In this document: one piece after another, positions 31,303 to 41,890 of the stretch
Layout: the number at the start of each line of letters is the position of its first letter
Numbering within the stretch: position 1 is the stretch's first letter
Assembly (NCBI GenBank): GCA_963678675.1
Contig: OY783195.1
Location: 14,488,143 to 14,552,142 of the forward strand
Reading direction: 5' to 3'
Length of the DNA: 64,000 bases
Origin: Xiphydria camelus
Lineage: Eukaryota; Arthropoda; Insecta; Hymenoptera; Xiphydriidae
Translations under genes and position numbers: made by a program
The notes under the pieces: generated by a model
The model's database searches: none
What the model saw: the letters and a program-made list of their open reading frames with translations, nothing else
Told to the model about the DNA's origin: nothing

Positions 31303-33481
31303 ATCGTTTATGTTTTGGTATCGCGTCAGCACCCGGTCTCTTTCAGCGGGAAATGGAGACTATTTTGAGTAACTTAGAGGGTGTAGTTTGTTTTTTGACG
31401 ATATTCTGATTTCCAGTCCAACTCGCACTATCCATAACGAGCGACTTCGTACCGTATTACGTAGATTAAAGGACTGCGGACTTACCGTTAAGAAAGAGAA
31501 ATGTAAGTTCGGCAGGGAGAAAGTTGAATTCCTAGGTTATGAATTGAGTCGAGAAGGAACTCAAGTTTCTAAAGAAAGAGCGAAAGCAATAATTGACGCG
31601 CCAGCACCGACTGAAGTAACTCAATTAAGAGCATTCCTAGGATTGATGAACTATTATTCGAAGTTTATTAGAAATTACTCGAAGGTTGTTAACCCCCTTT
31701 ATAGATTACTGCAAAGGAATGTATCCTGGAAGTGGGATAATTCATGTAACGAGGCTTTTCAAGCAGCAAAAGAGAGTCTTATCAATTCTGAGATTTTAGC
31801 TCACTATGATTTGAAGCTACCTGTAAAAATTAGTTGTGATGCATCTCCATTTGGCATTGGAGCAGTATTATCTCATGTATATTCTGATGGATCCGAGAAG
31901 CCAGTCGCTTTTGCGTCACGCACGTTGTCGAAAGCCGAAAGAGGTTATTCGAAATTAGACAAAGAGGCGCTGAGCTTGATTTTTGGTGTAAAGAAATTTC
32001 ATCAGTTTGTCTATGGTCGTCGTTTCATTTTGGAGACGGATCATAAGCCCTTGGTTTATATGTTCGGTCCAAAGAATGGTTTGCCTCAGATGTCGGCAAA
32101 TAGAGTACAGAGATGGGCTGTATTACTGTCAGCCTACGATTACGATATTAAGTATATTAAAGGAGTTGACAACGCTCGAGCGGATGGATTGTCGCGCGTA
32201 CCGCTAATTACTCGTGAATCGGAAAATGAGCCTGACGGGAAAGAATATTCTTATTTAAATTATGTCACGGATGATGTTAGCTCGATTAACGCTGAGACGG
32301 TTAGCGAAGAAACTGATTTAGATCCGGTATTGAGTCAAGTGAAAAATTTCATGATGACAGGATGGCCGAAATTAGTTAACGATAAATACAAGCAGTTTCA
32401 ATGTCGTGCGAAAGAACTATCGGTGGAAAAAGGATGTGTAATGTGAAGACATCGAGTGGTCATTCCAGAGAAATTGCGCGAAAACCTTTTAGAGGAATTA
32501 CACAGCGTACACATGGGCGTAGTGCGTATGAAGGCTATTGCGCGATCATACTTTTGGTGGCCAGGACTCGATAGTGCAATCGAAGATATCGCTAAATCTT
32601 GTAAGCTTTGTTTGGAATCATCGGATAATCCACCTAGAGCATTGTTGCATCCATGGAAATGACCTGAAGGTCCGAATTATCGACTATACATGCCGATTTT
32701 CTTGGTCCGATCGAAGGGAAAATGTATTTAATCATTATCGATTCTTTTTCGAAGTGGGTAGATGTTAAGGAACTTAACAATATCACAGCGGAATCCACAA
32801 TCAAGGTTTTCAGAGAATATATGTGCACGTGGGGAATTCCGTTAACCTTAGTGACCGATAATGGTCCGACTTTCTGCTCCCACGTATTCAGCGAATTCTT
32901 AAAGTCGCATGGTGTTCGTCATGTGCGTACGGCACCCTATCATCCAGCGTCCAACGGGGCAGCGGAAAATGCGGTTCGTAGCTTTAAAAATAAAATTTAA
33001 GCTTTTGTTAAAGGAAGGTTATGCGAGACACGAGGCTCTCTGCAAACATTTGTTTCATTGTCGAGCGACGCCGCACTGCACTACGAATTGCAGCCCGGCA
33101 GAGTTGCAAATCGGTCGGAAATTCCGTACGAAATTAGACCTTTTGCACCCTTCACTGCGTCAATTAGTGGAGCATAAACAAGAGGCGCAGAAACGGTTCT
33201 TCCGTGGAAACCGTGCAATCAACTTTGAGATTAACGAGACGGTTATGGCAAACGATTACAGTTCGGATTCATGGCTCAAATCTAGCGTGCTCGAACAACT
33301 TTCGCCTGTTACGTATAAGTTAGCCACTCATGATGGTCGAATGTGGAAGCGCCATGTAAACCAGATACGCCGTTGTAACTTGAAAACGAATGAGAGCGTG
33401 CGTAAGAACTCTATTAAGAGAGATACCGTTCCTGCGGAAATACCATTACGGCGTTCGTCTAGGATAGCTAAGCTTAAGTAA
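31303..33481 (+). pseudogene. gypsy pol: RT C-terminus, RNase H, integrase
   Basis: Resumes at 31303 with FGIASAPG and QREMETILSNL. The YxDD box is a phenylalanine version (F-D-D-I-L-I-S-S), directly preceded by a 1-base frame change near 31394. The connection domain, then RNase H (CDASPFGIGAVLSH near 31850, TDHKPL near 32037), are intact to a TGA near 32444. Integrase has an HHCC-type region (H-S-V-H-M-G-V, C-K-L-C-L near 32490-32620), a catalytic core (FLGPIEGKMYLIIIDSFSKW, TDNGPTFCS) and Glu in GAAENAV. Stops occur near 32660 and 32998. The tail runs to 33481 and ends RRSSRIAKLK. Multiple stops make it inactive. Confidence 0.88.
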
Positions 33482-33570
33482 ATCTAGATTGTAAGGGACT
33501 TGTCAAAATTAGTTCTGTATAGCGTTCGAAGATAGCGGAATGTAATAAATGAGCGCTATATGTTCTTAAT

Positions 33571-33584
33571 TAAGTGTGGGGGAA
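33571..33584 (+). promoter_or_regulatory. Polypurine tract
   Basis: Purine run AAGTGTGGGGGAA immediately before the 3' LTR; expected site for plus-strand DNA priming in reverse transcription. Confidence 0.6.
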
Positions 33585-33822
33585 TGTAGTGCCTTTAGCT
33601 ACTATGTCGCCATCTATCGGAGTACGCGTTACGCGAGCACAGCGCCGCCTGCGCGATACGTGTCCGACAAGTCATCGTCGAGACTCTCTTCTCTCCCGAC
33701 CGTTGAGCTATACGCATGGTCCTGGCATTGTTCTAAGTTCTCTTGTTCATTTTGTAACTTCTGTTAATAAACTCTTTGTTAATCCAAACTAGTGCGTGCA
33801 TTAATATCGTAAGAACATTACA
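33585..33822 (+). repeat. 3' LTR
   Basis: 238 bp matching the 5' LTR over its length, with small indels around 33710-33740 and a few substitutions. Followed by AAACC, the target duplication. Confidence 0.9.
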
Positions 33823-33827
33823 AAACC

Positions 33828-34435
33828 ATGTCGCCAAAAACCCCGGCGACCTTGGGATCCGATGCGCGGAGCCAGGTACTTACCCCCCGGGGGTTTGGGA
33901 GCAAAGATAGTATATACAAATAAATGTACTACCGCCCACTTGTCCGGCAAGACACGGCCCAGCAGGGACAACATGTGGCAGGGACCGTCGCAGACGAGGT
34001 TCATTCGCTTCCGATCCTTTCCGTCAAACGACGCGACGGGACGGTCATGAAGACTAGAGTCTGTGTTCCATCGCACATCTTTTCCGGAAAAGGTTAATTA
34101 ACTGACGGATCGAAATAAGCCGTTCCCCGCAATACCTATTCTAATAAACAATGTTCCGTCTTCGAGCGACGGACTACGCGCCAAATTAATCTTGCGTGGT
34201 GGGTTTAGGATGAATAAAATTATATCAATTTGTAAGGGAAAACAAACAATGCATTAACTTTATTTGCGAGCTGTTCCGGTCGCTCGGGGGTTTTCGAACG
34301 TACTGGTCGCTCTTCGACCCCGTGGCAATGAGGAACTTTCCCGGATTTAATTTATGGCTCAAAGGGCCCGAGGAGTGTCGAATTTCTCCCTCACACCGGT
34401 CTACGGCCCAAATGCGAAGAGCATTTGGGCGAATA
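33828..34435. other. Moderately GC-rich sequence, no gene recognised
   Basis: Contains CCCCCCGGGGG (33888) and several short open frames in both directions, but no recognisable motif. This is the original flank of the gypsy insertion. Confidence 0.4.
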
Positions 34436-35052
34436 TGCGACAGACAATTTATTAATAATGTGGAAGATTACAGTGACCAGGCAGTTCTCAAGATTTTTGA
34501 GTAGGGTAAGTGTAACGATAAATCAAGAGGAATAACAAAAATGAATTGTTTAGAAGTCATTCAATTTCTTTATACTTTACAAAGGCAATAATATTACACA
34601 AATTATTCGTAGAATTAGAGAAAGTGATGAATTCTTCATGGAAATCACTTCGACTATGGACGAAGCAAGACGACGCTAAACGAATGGATGACGGAAGAGT
34701 TCGACGATGTGCGTCAGCCTCCACGGAGAAATGTGCCAAAGACGAAGGACGATTGGTGTGCCGCTCATGAGTTAGAAATAAATGAAACGTAAGATATTAT
34801 TCATACAGAAAAAGAATGTAGTGCAGGTATTTATTTACCAGTACGACTCACATTACCATCCGCTAACCAACGATATTGAATATTTCAGCAAGTATCGATA
34901 ACCAGGACCATAGCGAATGACTTTATTTTTCGCAAGTGTGCCTGCGATCAGCAACCTGACCGAGTGCTTTGTAAGAGCCTGGGTTGGTGTCTCCCACAGT
35001 AGTGTCAGATTGCTCCCGACTGAAATCCTCCCTCGTTTCACTCTATGTCATT

Positions 35053-35775
35053 CAACAACGAGCATCAACTCCCCCGGAGGACACGAAAAGCTGTAACACC
35101 AGGAAGACCGTGAAAGGTTAATAAAATTATGGAAAGCGGTACCACGAATGTAAGCAAATCCTTTTCATAACATTTTTTGGAAAACTCACCGTTGCTTCAT
35201 CTTTACAGGAGACGTTCTAAATAATTTCCTTGCTCAGCCAAGCAATAATCCAAACGGTCGTGGAATGCTGAGGTCGCAACAACGAGCATCAACTCCCCCG
35301 AAGGGCACGAAAAGCTGTAACATCAGGAAGATCGTGGAAGGTTAATAAAATTATTGAAAGCGATACCACGAATGTAAGCAAATCCTTTTCATAACATTTT
35401 TTGGAAAACTCACCGTTGCTTCATCTTTACAGGCGACGTTCTAAATGATTTTCTTGCTCAGCCGAGCAATAATCCAAACGGTCGTGGAATGCTGAGATCG
35501 CAACAACGAGCATCAACTCCCCCGGAGGACACGAAAAGCGGTAACACCAGGAAGACCGTGAAAGGTTAATAAAATTATGGAAAGCGATACCACGAATGTA
35601 AGCAAATCCTTTTCATAACATTTTTTGGATAACTCACCGTTGCTTCATCTTTACAGGAGACGTTCTAAATGATTTCCTTGCTCAGCCGAGCAATAATCCA
35701 AACGGTCGTGAAATGCTGAGATCGCAACAACGAGCATCAACTCCCCCGGAGGACACGAAAAGCTGTAACACCAGT
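35053..35775. repeat. 224-bp tandem repeat, 3.2 copies
   Basis: Units begin CAACAACGAGCATCAACTCC at 35053, 35277, 35501 and 35725. A few substitutions separate copies. Each full unit has CTTCATCTTTACAGG, which looks like a splice acceptor. The array ends in a partial fourth unit next to a minisatellite. Confidence 0.9.
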
Positions 35776-35799
35776 CCGTTATCCATTCGTTTAGCGTCC

Positions 35800-35970
35800 C
35801 CTTGTCGAAAACCACTACAGCGGACTGAACACTACAGTGGTCAGTAGTAGTTTCTACAATAGTGGTCAGTAGTGGTATACAGTGGTGAATAGTGGTCAGT
35901 AGTGGTATACAGTGGCGAATAGTGGCATGCAGTGGTACGTATTGGTAAGAAGTGGTAAGTAGTGCACATG
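35800..35970. repeat. AGTGGT-based minisatellite, with mirror copy at 37660-37790
   Basis: Degenerate repeats of CAGTAGTGGT/ATAGTGGT. Immediately beyond the MTFR-carrying element, at 37660-37790, the complementary words CCACTACTGACC and CCATTGAACC recur, with GTAGTGGTTTTCGACA matching TGTCGAAAACCACTAC here. The Harbinger-type element therefore sits between two inverted minisatellite blocks. Confidence 0.75.
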
Positions 35971-36019
35971 TAATGGTTATACTGTTTTTTTTATTGAATC
36001 ATATAAAAAGGGTACAAAA

Positions 36020-37650
36020 TTTAAATTATACGATGGATGTATCACTTCGGCTCCCGAAAACTCTGCAATCACGCGAATTGAAGAAAGGTATAATACCTAC
36101 TTAGATAAATTTAAATGTTACTTATAGAAGACAATGCAATGGTAGATGACTTCTTTAGTTGATATTATTGGATACCGTTGAGATTCTCGCGATTGTAGAC
36201 CCGCGAGCTTAAATTTTAAATTTAAACTTGCATTTTCTAGTAAAAGAGCGAAGGGAGAACAAAATTTTCCCGACGTTTCTATGAGCTTCTATCCTCCTAT
36301 TAAGGAAGAACTATAATCTAAAATGTGTCGCGCGAAATTACCTAGCAGGGAAAGACTCATTTATAAAAAAAGAAGAGAGATCTATTAATTTTGATTCTCC
36401 AGAGCTTTGGCTCAGATAAAATTATAATCATGATTCAATCTCACGCGTGGAAAGCAAGGCTACAATAGCCGTTCCTCGGAGCACCGTCCGACGCGAATGC
36501 TGCGATCCAGAGAAATTGAGCGTCATCGAGTTCTTAATCTAGAACGAATCATCGAGCGTCAACGTCGCGGTGGAATTTCTTCTGTCCGGCGATTGCATTG
36601 CGATATATCGTTTCCGTAAGATCTCTTGAAGGTCGTTGCAAGGGCAATTTTCGCATTTGGCTCGCAAAGGTCTCTCACCCGGCGATCTGAAAAACACGTT
36701 TAAAAGCCCACCGTGAACAAAATCAATCCTTCGCAGCCACGACATTCTGACAATGCGAAACTCCTCTTTGTTCCTGGCGAATTAAAAGTTTACCGCGATA
36801 AAATTGTTTAATCATACCTTGCGACGAGTTTCAATTTGACTTTATCGATGTCTTTCAGTATATCGCTCATTAATTTCTGGGAGATCAGTGGCGGTTTATG
36901 CCGATCGACGAACTTGTAGTCTTGTAAACTAGCTCTCCTTGCGATTTGAGGAGTCGTCGGAGGTGGCAGAGGTGGCGGCATATAATAATAACTGATTAAA
37001 AGTTTTAACATTACGATCAAAACGATTACTTACAGTAATTAGCATTGATCCCAAAGCAAGAAATCTTAAAGTTGGCAATAATTTCGTTGCTTGCTGAATT
37101 GCTGCATTTCTTTTCGACCTCGATGCAATGCGATGTCGTATTTTTCCCAATAATCTCTGGCCTGTTTTGTTTTTCCAAACGAAATCGAGTGAAGAATTCT
37201 ACATCATTGTAAGTATTCTTCGAAATAGTCAACTCTGGAATAGTTTTGTATTAGATATTGATTATAAATTAATAGGTATAGGTATCTTTTATTTACTTAC
37301 CGGGCACGTATTTTCTTCGGATTTCTCATTCTTGGTAATACGTCAATATCTTCATCAAATGATGATTCAAAAACTGGTTTATCAAATAACTCCATTTCAA
37401 AATTAATAACAATTTACCACAACGATCAGGTTATGACTATGTCACGAAGAATATAGACACAAACAAAAAGTTAGGTTATACAGAGGATAGATAGCTTATC
37501 CCACGATGAAATTGCCGGATAAGTTATGTCTGCATTTATTCCAAAGTTTATGCTATTCCAGACTTATACCATACTTGTAAAACGCTTGCGTACTGGTTAT
37601 TCTCAGTATAGCGCTATACCGCGTTTATACCGTGTTGGTAAAACCGGCCC
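36020..37650 (-). mobile_element. Harbinger-type element carrying MTFR-like exons, copy 2, right half missing
   Basis: Terminal GGTAAAACCGGCCC at 37637-37650 with TAA beyond it. Reading leftwards it parallels 23327-24985 of copy 1: HARBI1 exons (37280-37060), MTFR-like exons and 3' UTR. Homology stops near 36020 beside the minisatellite. The inverted right terminal repeat found in copy 1 is absent. Confidence 0.75.
36539..37232 (-). pseudogene. HARBI1-MTFR-like chimeric exons, copy 2
   Basis: HARBI1-type stretch (IRHRIASRSKRNAAIQQ, LLPTLRFLALGSMLIT) near 37150-37040. Then PPPLPPPTTPQIARRASLQ, DILKDIDKVKLKLV (to about 36818), and, after an intron, SPGERPLRAKCEN and LQEILRKRYIAM with stop near 36539. 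The Pro-rich run and K-V-K-L match MTFR better than copy 1, while SPGE replaces SPGG. The two copies differ by scattered substitutions, so duplication is not recent. No frame-breaking change is visible in the MTFR part. Confidence 0.62.
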
Positions 37651-38020
37651 TAAATATCACTTTTGGATCACTGCTCACCACCATTGAACCACTACTGACC
37701 ATCATTGAACCACTGCTCATCACTATTGTGCCACTACTCAGGTTTTCAGTAGTGGTTGAAAATATTCTGTGGTGTTCTGTAGTGGTTTTCGACACGGGTC
37801 GTCTTGCTTCGTCCATAGTCGAAGTGATTTCCATGAAGAATTCATCACTTTCTCAAATTCTACGAATCATTTGTGTAATATTATTGCCTTTGTAAAGTAT
37901 AAAGAAATTCAATAACTTCAAAAGAATTCATTTTTATTATTCCTTTTGATTTATCGTTACACTTACCCTACTCAAAAATCCTGAGAACTACCTGGTCACT
38001 GTAATCTTCCACGTCGGTTC

Positions 38021-38570
38021 ACTTGTCTCTACAACTCGTTAATTATTTTACATTTATTCTAAGATTTATCACCCTTTCTTCATTACTCCGATTTAACTGT
38101 ATTTTTACTTTTTATTAATAAGCGCGTCCGAGGATCGAAATGAACGTGAAGGAAATCGTTTCGCGAATGGAAATATTTTATTAACTTTGAAAACCACGTT
38201 TTATTTCCAAAAAATACAATTGCTCCGAAAAATTCCACTTTGTAAACAAACGTACGTGTCAACCGCCATACTTTCTCCTCTGCTAGGTGCCTACGCCCTA
38301 GGGAACTTCTCCCGCGACGATTGCCGTCTGCCGACGATAGCAGAGCCAATCGTTCGGCGTCCTTGCGTCTCCGACGAATAGCGTACAACCTAGAGTCTAC
38401 AAATCGCTACGTACTATATCGTCCTATGGCCACAACATAGCCTAAGACCCGGTATGTTGTGACATTACGTCACATTTTCATAGAGCGACAGTTCTTTGAA
38501 TGAGCCTGCATGAAGCAACGATCGCCACGTTTTCCGCTGGAGAACGCGGACTGTTCAAGGGACCCTCAAA
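38021..38570. other. No gene recognised
   Basis: A 101-codon open frame on minus (38083-38388) has no motif and a basic start (MYAIRRRRKDAERLALL). I see no element ends. Treated as uncharacterised. Confidence 0.35.
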
Positions 38571-38572
38571 TT

Positions 38573-39090
38573 AGGTTGGCTGGTGGTCGAGGAAGTAAAC
38601 TTAGGCGCCACTGAGCCAAACACCTTTATTTACCGCCTGATTTGAAATATATCAATATGGCAGGAGTCAATGCTTACTTTATAAATTATAGTAGGCATTG
38701 CAGGAGTCAAAAACGAAAATATAACCTTAATTTATGAATCTGTATGTAGTGAAGTGAATTGAAATAAAAAATTTAATATAAAGCGGTGGCTGTGGAGCCT
38801 CCGCAGCCGCTTTCCACCAGCGATAGCGGCCGACTCACGACGAGCGACGGTGTCGCCACCACCAGACGACGGAAACAGGTCCTTCTCCCGCGCGAAGAGG
38901 ACCTGCCGCCTCAGTTGGAGGTCCGCTCAATTCATTTAACTGTTTCACTTTCATAATTTTTTTACCAGTCACATCAGATACGGTCAAATCTGCAACAGTG
39001 CAGCATTAATAATATATTATAACCGTTTTAATTTGCCCGCGGGTGTTTGGCTCGGTGGCGCCATCAGCTTCAGTTTTGCCCAGCCAACCT
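38573..39090. mobile_element. Non-coding copy of the gag-inserted THAP element
   Basis: Left end AGGTTGGCTGGTGGTCGAGG, as at 20555; right end CTTCAGTTTTGCCCAGCCAACCT. The internal THAP ORF is replaced by a GC-rich stretch (38785-38935) with AGCGGTGGCTGTGGAGCC. The flanks read AAATT and AATTAA. Confidence 0.75.
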
Positions 39091-39092
39091 AA

Positions 39093-39484
39093 TTAAGGTA
39101 GTTCGACCGCTGTAGCACTTTTCGAGCAATTTTTTAAAACTTTTGTGAGATTTTAGATTATAAAAAAACTGATAACTTTTCCTTATGAATGAAATCATTC
39201 TGACGTTTAGAAATAGAGATATTCGGTGTTTATTTCTCCATTGAAATCAATGAGACAGGGCTGTACTACGCCGCGCGCACGCCCGCACGCGCGCGACTGC
39301 GGAGGCTCCAGACGGCCCTGTCTCATTGATTTCAATGGAGAAATAAACACCGAATATCTCTATTTCTAAACGTCAGAATAATTTCATTCATAAGGAAAAG
39401 TTATCAGTTTTTTTATAATTTAAAATCCGACAAAATTTTAAAAAACTTGCTCGAAAAGTGCTATAGCGGTCCAACTACCTTAAG
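39093..39484. mobile_element. Palindromic MITE, 392 bp, GC-rich loop
   Basis: Ends TTAAGGTAGTT and AACTACCTTAA; arms about 165 bp, nearly identical (e.g. CAGGGC..., TCATTGATTTCAATGGAGAA shared inverted). Loop 39265-39310 is an alternating GC tract (CGCGCGCACGCCCGCACGCG). Adjacent to the right end of the previous element. Confidence 0.85.
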
Positions 39485-40712
39485 ATCTGCGTATTAGAAA
39501 TCCTCGCCAGTAGCATGTCTCTTTTTCTTCGCGAATACTCTTGTAGAGTAATGGTCACTCGAGGGATGAGGTAGGGTAGGTTCACCCCCGGAGAGCGGAT
39601 GCTGCAACTTTCTCACGGCCCGAGATAAACGAGAGCGGAGGCTGTGACGGTCTCACGGCCCGAGAACAACGAGAGGCCATAAATCCATTTTTTAGTCCCT
39701 TCGCGGAAAACTCCTTCGCCAGCGCAGGACCGATGCATTTGAAGAAAGACGCATCGACACATCTGGAAAACGTTACGACACCCGACGTCTTCGTTCTCGA
39801 GAAGACACTCCCCTTTACGAGAACTCACCCCGATTGGACATCACGCGAGGTACCCCCACCGGAGGATCCCCTTCCCGGGCGACATCGAAAGGGATTTTGA
39901 AACGTTGGAAGAAGAAAAGCGGAGAGATGAAAATCGACTTCGAAACCAAACGCGACTTTTCCTGTTTTTTCCTCAAGAGAATAAATCTGAATTTTGCCGG
40001 CAACCTTTGCTTGAAGATTTCTCCCTTGTTTCCTTCGAGAGTCATCCCAAATTCGCGCGTCTCGTGCACGGTGCACGATCCTCGCGCCTCGTGTCTCAGA
40101 GCGACCGGGCTGGAAATAAAACCGGGTCGTAATAGTGGTGACAGCGGTGCGCGCGAACTTGGAAAACACGGACATTGATCGGACTAGTGCCCAAATTTAT
40201 TACAGACTTTGAACTCCAGTGCATATAGTGTTCCAACAATCCGAGAAAGACGTCCTTTGGGTGTGCCAACTCTCCTTCCTGGATTTTCGTACGGTTTCCC
40301 CAGGAGCGACGGGCGAATGCCGGAGAAGCGGTTTCAGCGGCCGTGCACGCTATATCTCCGAAACCGCAGGCAACCATAGGAGGCAACATCACTAATACGA
40401 AGTACTCACCACAATAATCCAACGGCGAGAGGGATTTACAACTCCTGGACAACCCTACCGGACAACGAGGCGAGGGCTGGATATACCCAACCACGAGCAA
40501 CGGCGGCTACCTCCATCACCTGGACAACGTTTGAGCACGGACCCCGACGCTGAACCGCAGACGACTCCAGCAGACAAGTCGCGAAATTGCCAATCCCTTG
40601 ACGACGCTGCACGAGTGAGTCGTAAACTTACTTCTCGAGTGACCAAGTAGGGCTATATCGTAGATAAATCAGCGAATTAGAATAAATTTGAGCGAGGTCT
40701 TGCATCACGAAA
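39485..40712. other. GC-moderate leader-like region before gag-like ORF; possible degraded LTR
   Basis: Contains a diverged near-tandem of GAGAGCGGA...TCTCACGGCCCGAGA (39592-39665). AATAAAACCGGGTCGTAATAG precedes TGGTGACAGCGG (40137), which could be LTR end plus primer site. No second LTR was found. Several open frames on both strands around 39825-40180 have no recognisable motif. Confidence 0.3.
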
Positions 40713-41030
40713 ATGCGTCGAAATCACTTTACGAGTTCTTGGGTCATCGAAGATGCAAGCATATCGCCCCCATCCCGCGAAAGCATAGAGGAACTAATGC
40801 CTATGGTGTCGCACCCCAAGCCGTCGCGTAATATAAATTATCCGTTGGTACTATCGTCGAATTTTGCTTCGCCGGCAGTTAGATCTTCAATTCGAGATGA
40901 TCCGTCGGAACGAGAATCCATATCAGATACTTCAAGCCGAAAAAGTGATAAAACGCGCTATATCTCGTTAAAAATAGCGTCAGAACTCATACCGAAGTTT
41001 GACGGGAAATCCCCACAGATACGAGAATAG
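40713..41030 (+). CDS. Gag-like N-terminal fragment of an LTR element
   Basis: 105 codons: Ser/Arg-rich start, then S-L-K-I-A-S-E-L-I-P-K-F-D-G-K-S-P-Q-I-R-E, which resembles the start of retroelement capsid domains of the IPxFDG type. It ends abruptly at TAG 41028-41030, where the rest of gag should follow. Probably truncated by deletion, since a pol-type tail begins at 41311. Confidence 0.4.
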   Translation: MRRNHFTSSWVIEDASISPPSRESIEELMPMVSHPKPSRNINYPLVLSSNFASPAVRSSIRDDPSERESISDTSSRKSDKTRYISLKIASELIPKFDGKSPQIRE

Positions 41031-41310
41031 GGAGGTTCGGACCAAAAATATTTTATGTTATTTCTCTATGGAAACTATTATGCATGTGTAAGTAACCATG
41101 TACGTGAAAGAATTTAAAAAAAAATAAAATTTACTACTTCAAATTGCACATTGTAACTCCGGCGATAACGTTAGGGACGAGAACGTTTTCTTATTGGTTT
41201 GACGTCACTTGCCAGACACAAGCTCCGCCTTCTCCCGAGGAGCAGTACAGGCATACAGCGCGAACGTGATTTAACTATATGGCTCTCTTGGATCGGCAAA
41301 TGTTTCAGGG

Positions 41311-41505
41311 GTGAATCAGCGATGGTCAGAAGGGAAAAGGGCTAAGCTTCTATTTGAGGAAAGGCTTATTGTTGAGACAGATGAAGTTGATAAAATCAAT
41401 AAGATTGACGTAAATTCCTCAAAAGATTCTGAAGTAAACAAACTTCGACGAAGTGCACGTATTAAAGATTTGCGTAACGTATCATATGATGAAGATTACT
41501 GTTGA
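41311..41505 (+). pseudogene. Retroelement polyprotein C-terminal tail (fragment)
   Basis: Acidic-basic peptide ending L-R-R-S-A-R-I-K-D-L, the type of basic R-R-S-x-R-I ending seen in gypsy and copia polyproteins (compare RRSSRIAKLK at 33450-33478). With the gag-like start 280 bp upstream it suggests one internally deleted element. Confidence 0.35.
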
Positions 41506-41890
41506 ATATTAATTTTTTTATAAATTTGATCACGATACTATTAATTTTTATGTAATCTTATTAGAATATAAGAGTAATTTGTATCTACAAACTATGTATG
41601 TATCAGCATAGATTTAAGATTGAATGATAATGATTACTCGGTCTGATTGAGGTCTTCTTTTGGGGTTTTTCCTCAATCCGTAGCAACAAATGTTGGACCA
41701 TTGTTATGTTTCCCAAAAGCAAATTATAATAGATAAGAAAACTTCTACATTAATTTAATCGATTACTTCTTGAGTGAGAGTATTGAAATAAGCAAAAACT
41801 GCTCGATGTTAGATATTTATAACCCTAAGTTTAACCCTTTCGCTCATGGTGACCACAAATGTGGACACGTGGATTAATGTAGGATTATGA
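41506..41890. other. AT-rich 3' flank, short hairpin and TTAACCC word
   Basis: GATTGAGGTCTTC...TCCTCAATC hairpin at 41645-41680. TTTAACCCTTTCGCTCATGG at 41832-41851 resembles piggyBac-type ends in this window, but no partner end was found. Confidence 0.3.

Larger units (their letters stand above)
19879..33822 (+). mobile_element. Ty3/gypsy LTR retrotransposon with nested insertions, 5-bp TSD AAACC
   Basis: Two LTRs (19879-20115 and 33585-33822) start TGTAGTGCC and end ATTACA. AAACC flanks both sides (19874-19878, 33823-33827), so this is a single insertion. Gag, zinc knuckles, protease, reverse transcriptase, RNase H and integrase follow in gypsy order. Removing the insertions at 20555-21410 and 23123-31300 leaves about 4.9 kb. 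Stops, frameshifts and insertions make it non-autonomous. Confidence 0.92.
34440..38020. repeat. Inverted duplication (about 225-bp arms) enclosing tandem repeats and the second MTFR-carrying element
   Basis: 34452-34678 (GAAGATTACAGTGACCAGGC... through TGGACGAAGCAAGACGACG) recurs inverted at 37797-38018, with a shared GTAAGTGTAACGAT block. A shorter inverted pair, CGCTAAACGAATGG (34675) and CCATTCGTTTAGCG (35784), lies inside. The arms contain splice-like words and short open frames, so they may derive from a gene exon or from element ends; I cannot tell which. Confidence 0.6.

Noticed and set aside
33801..34076. 91-codon minus ORF at the gypsy 3' boundary
   Set aside because: It crosses the LTR end into flanking DNA, so it cannot be an original gene; no motif.
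35053..35775. CRISPR-like spaced repeats
   Set aside because: Units are 224 bp and contiguous, with no short direct repeats separated by unique spacers; it is a eukaryotic tandem repeat.
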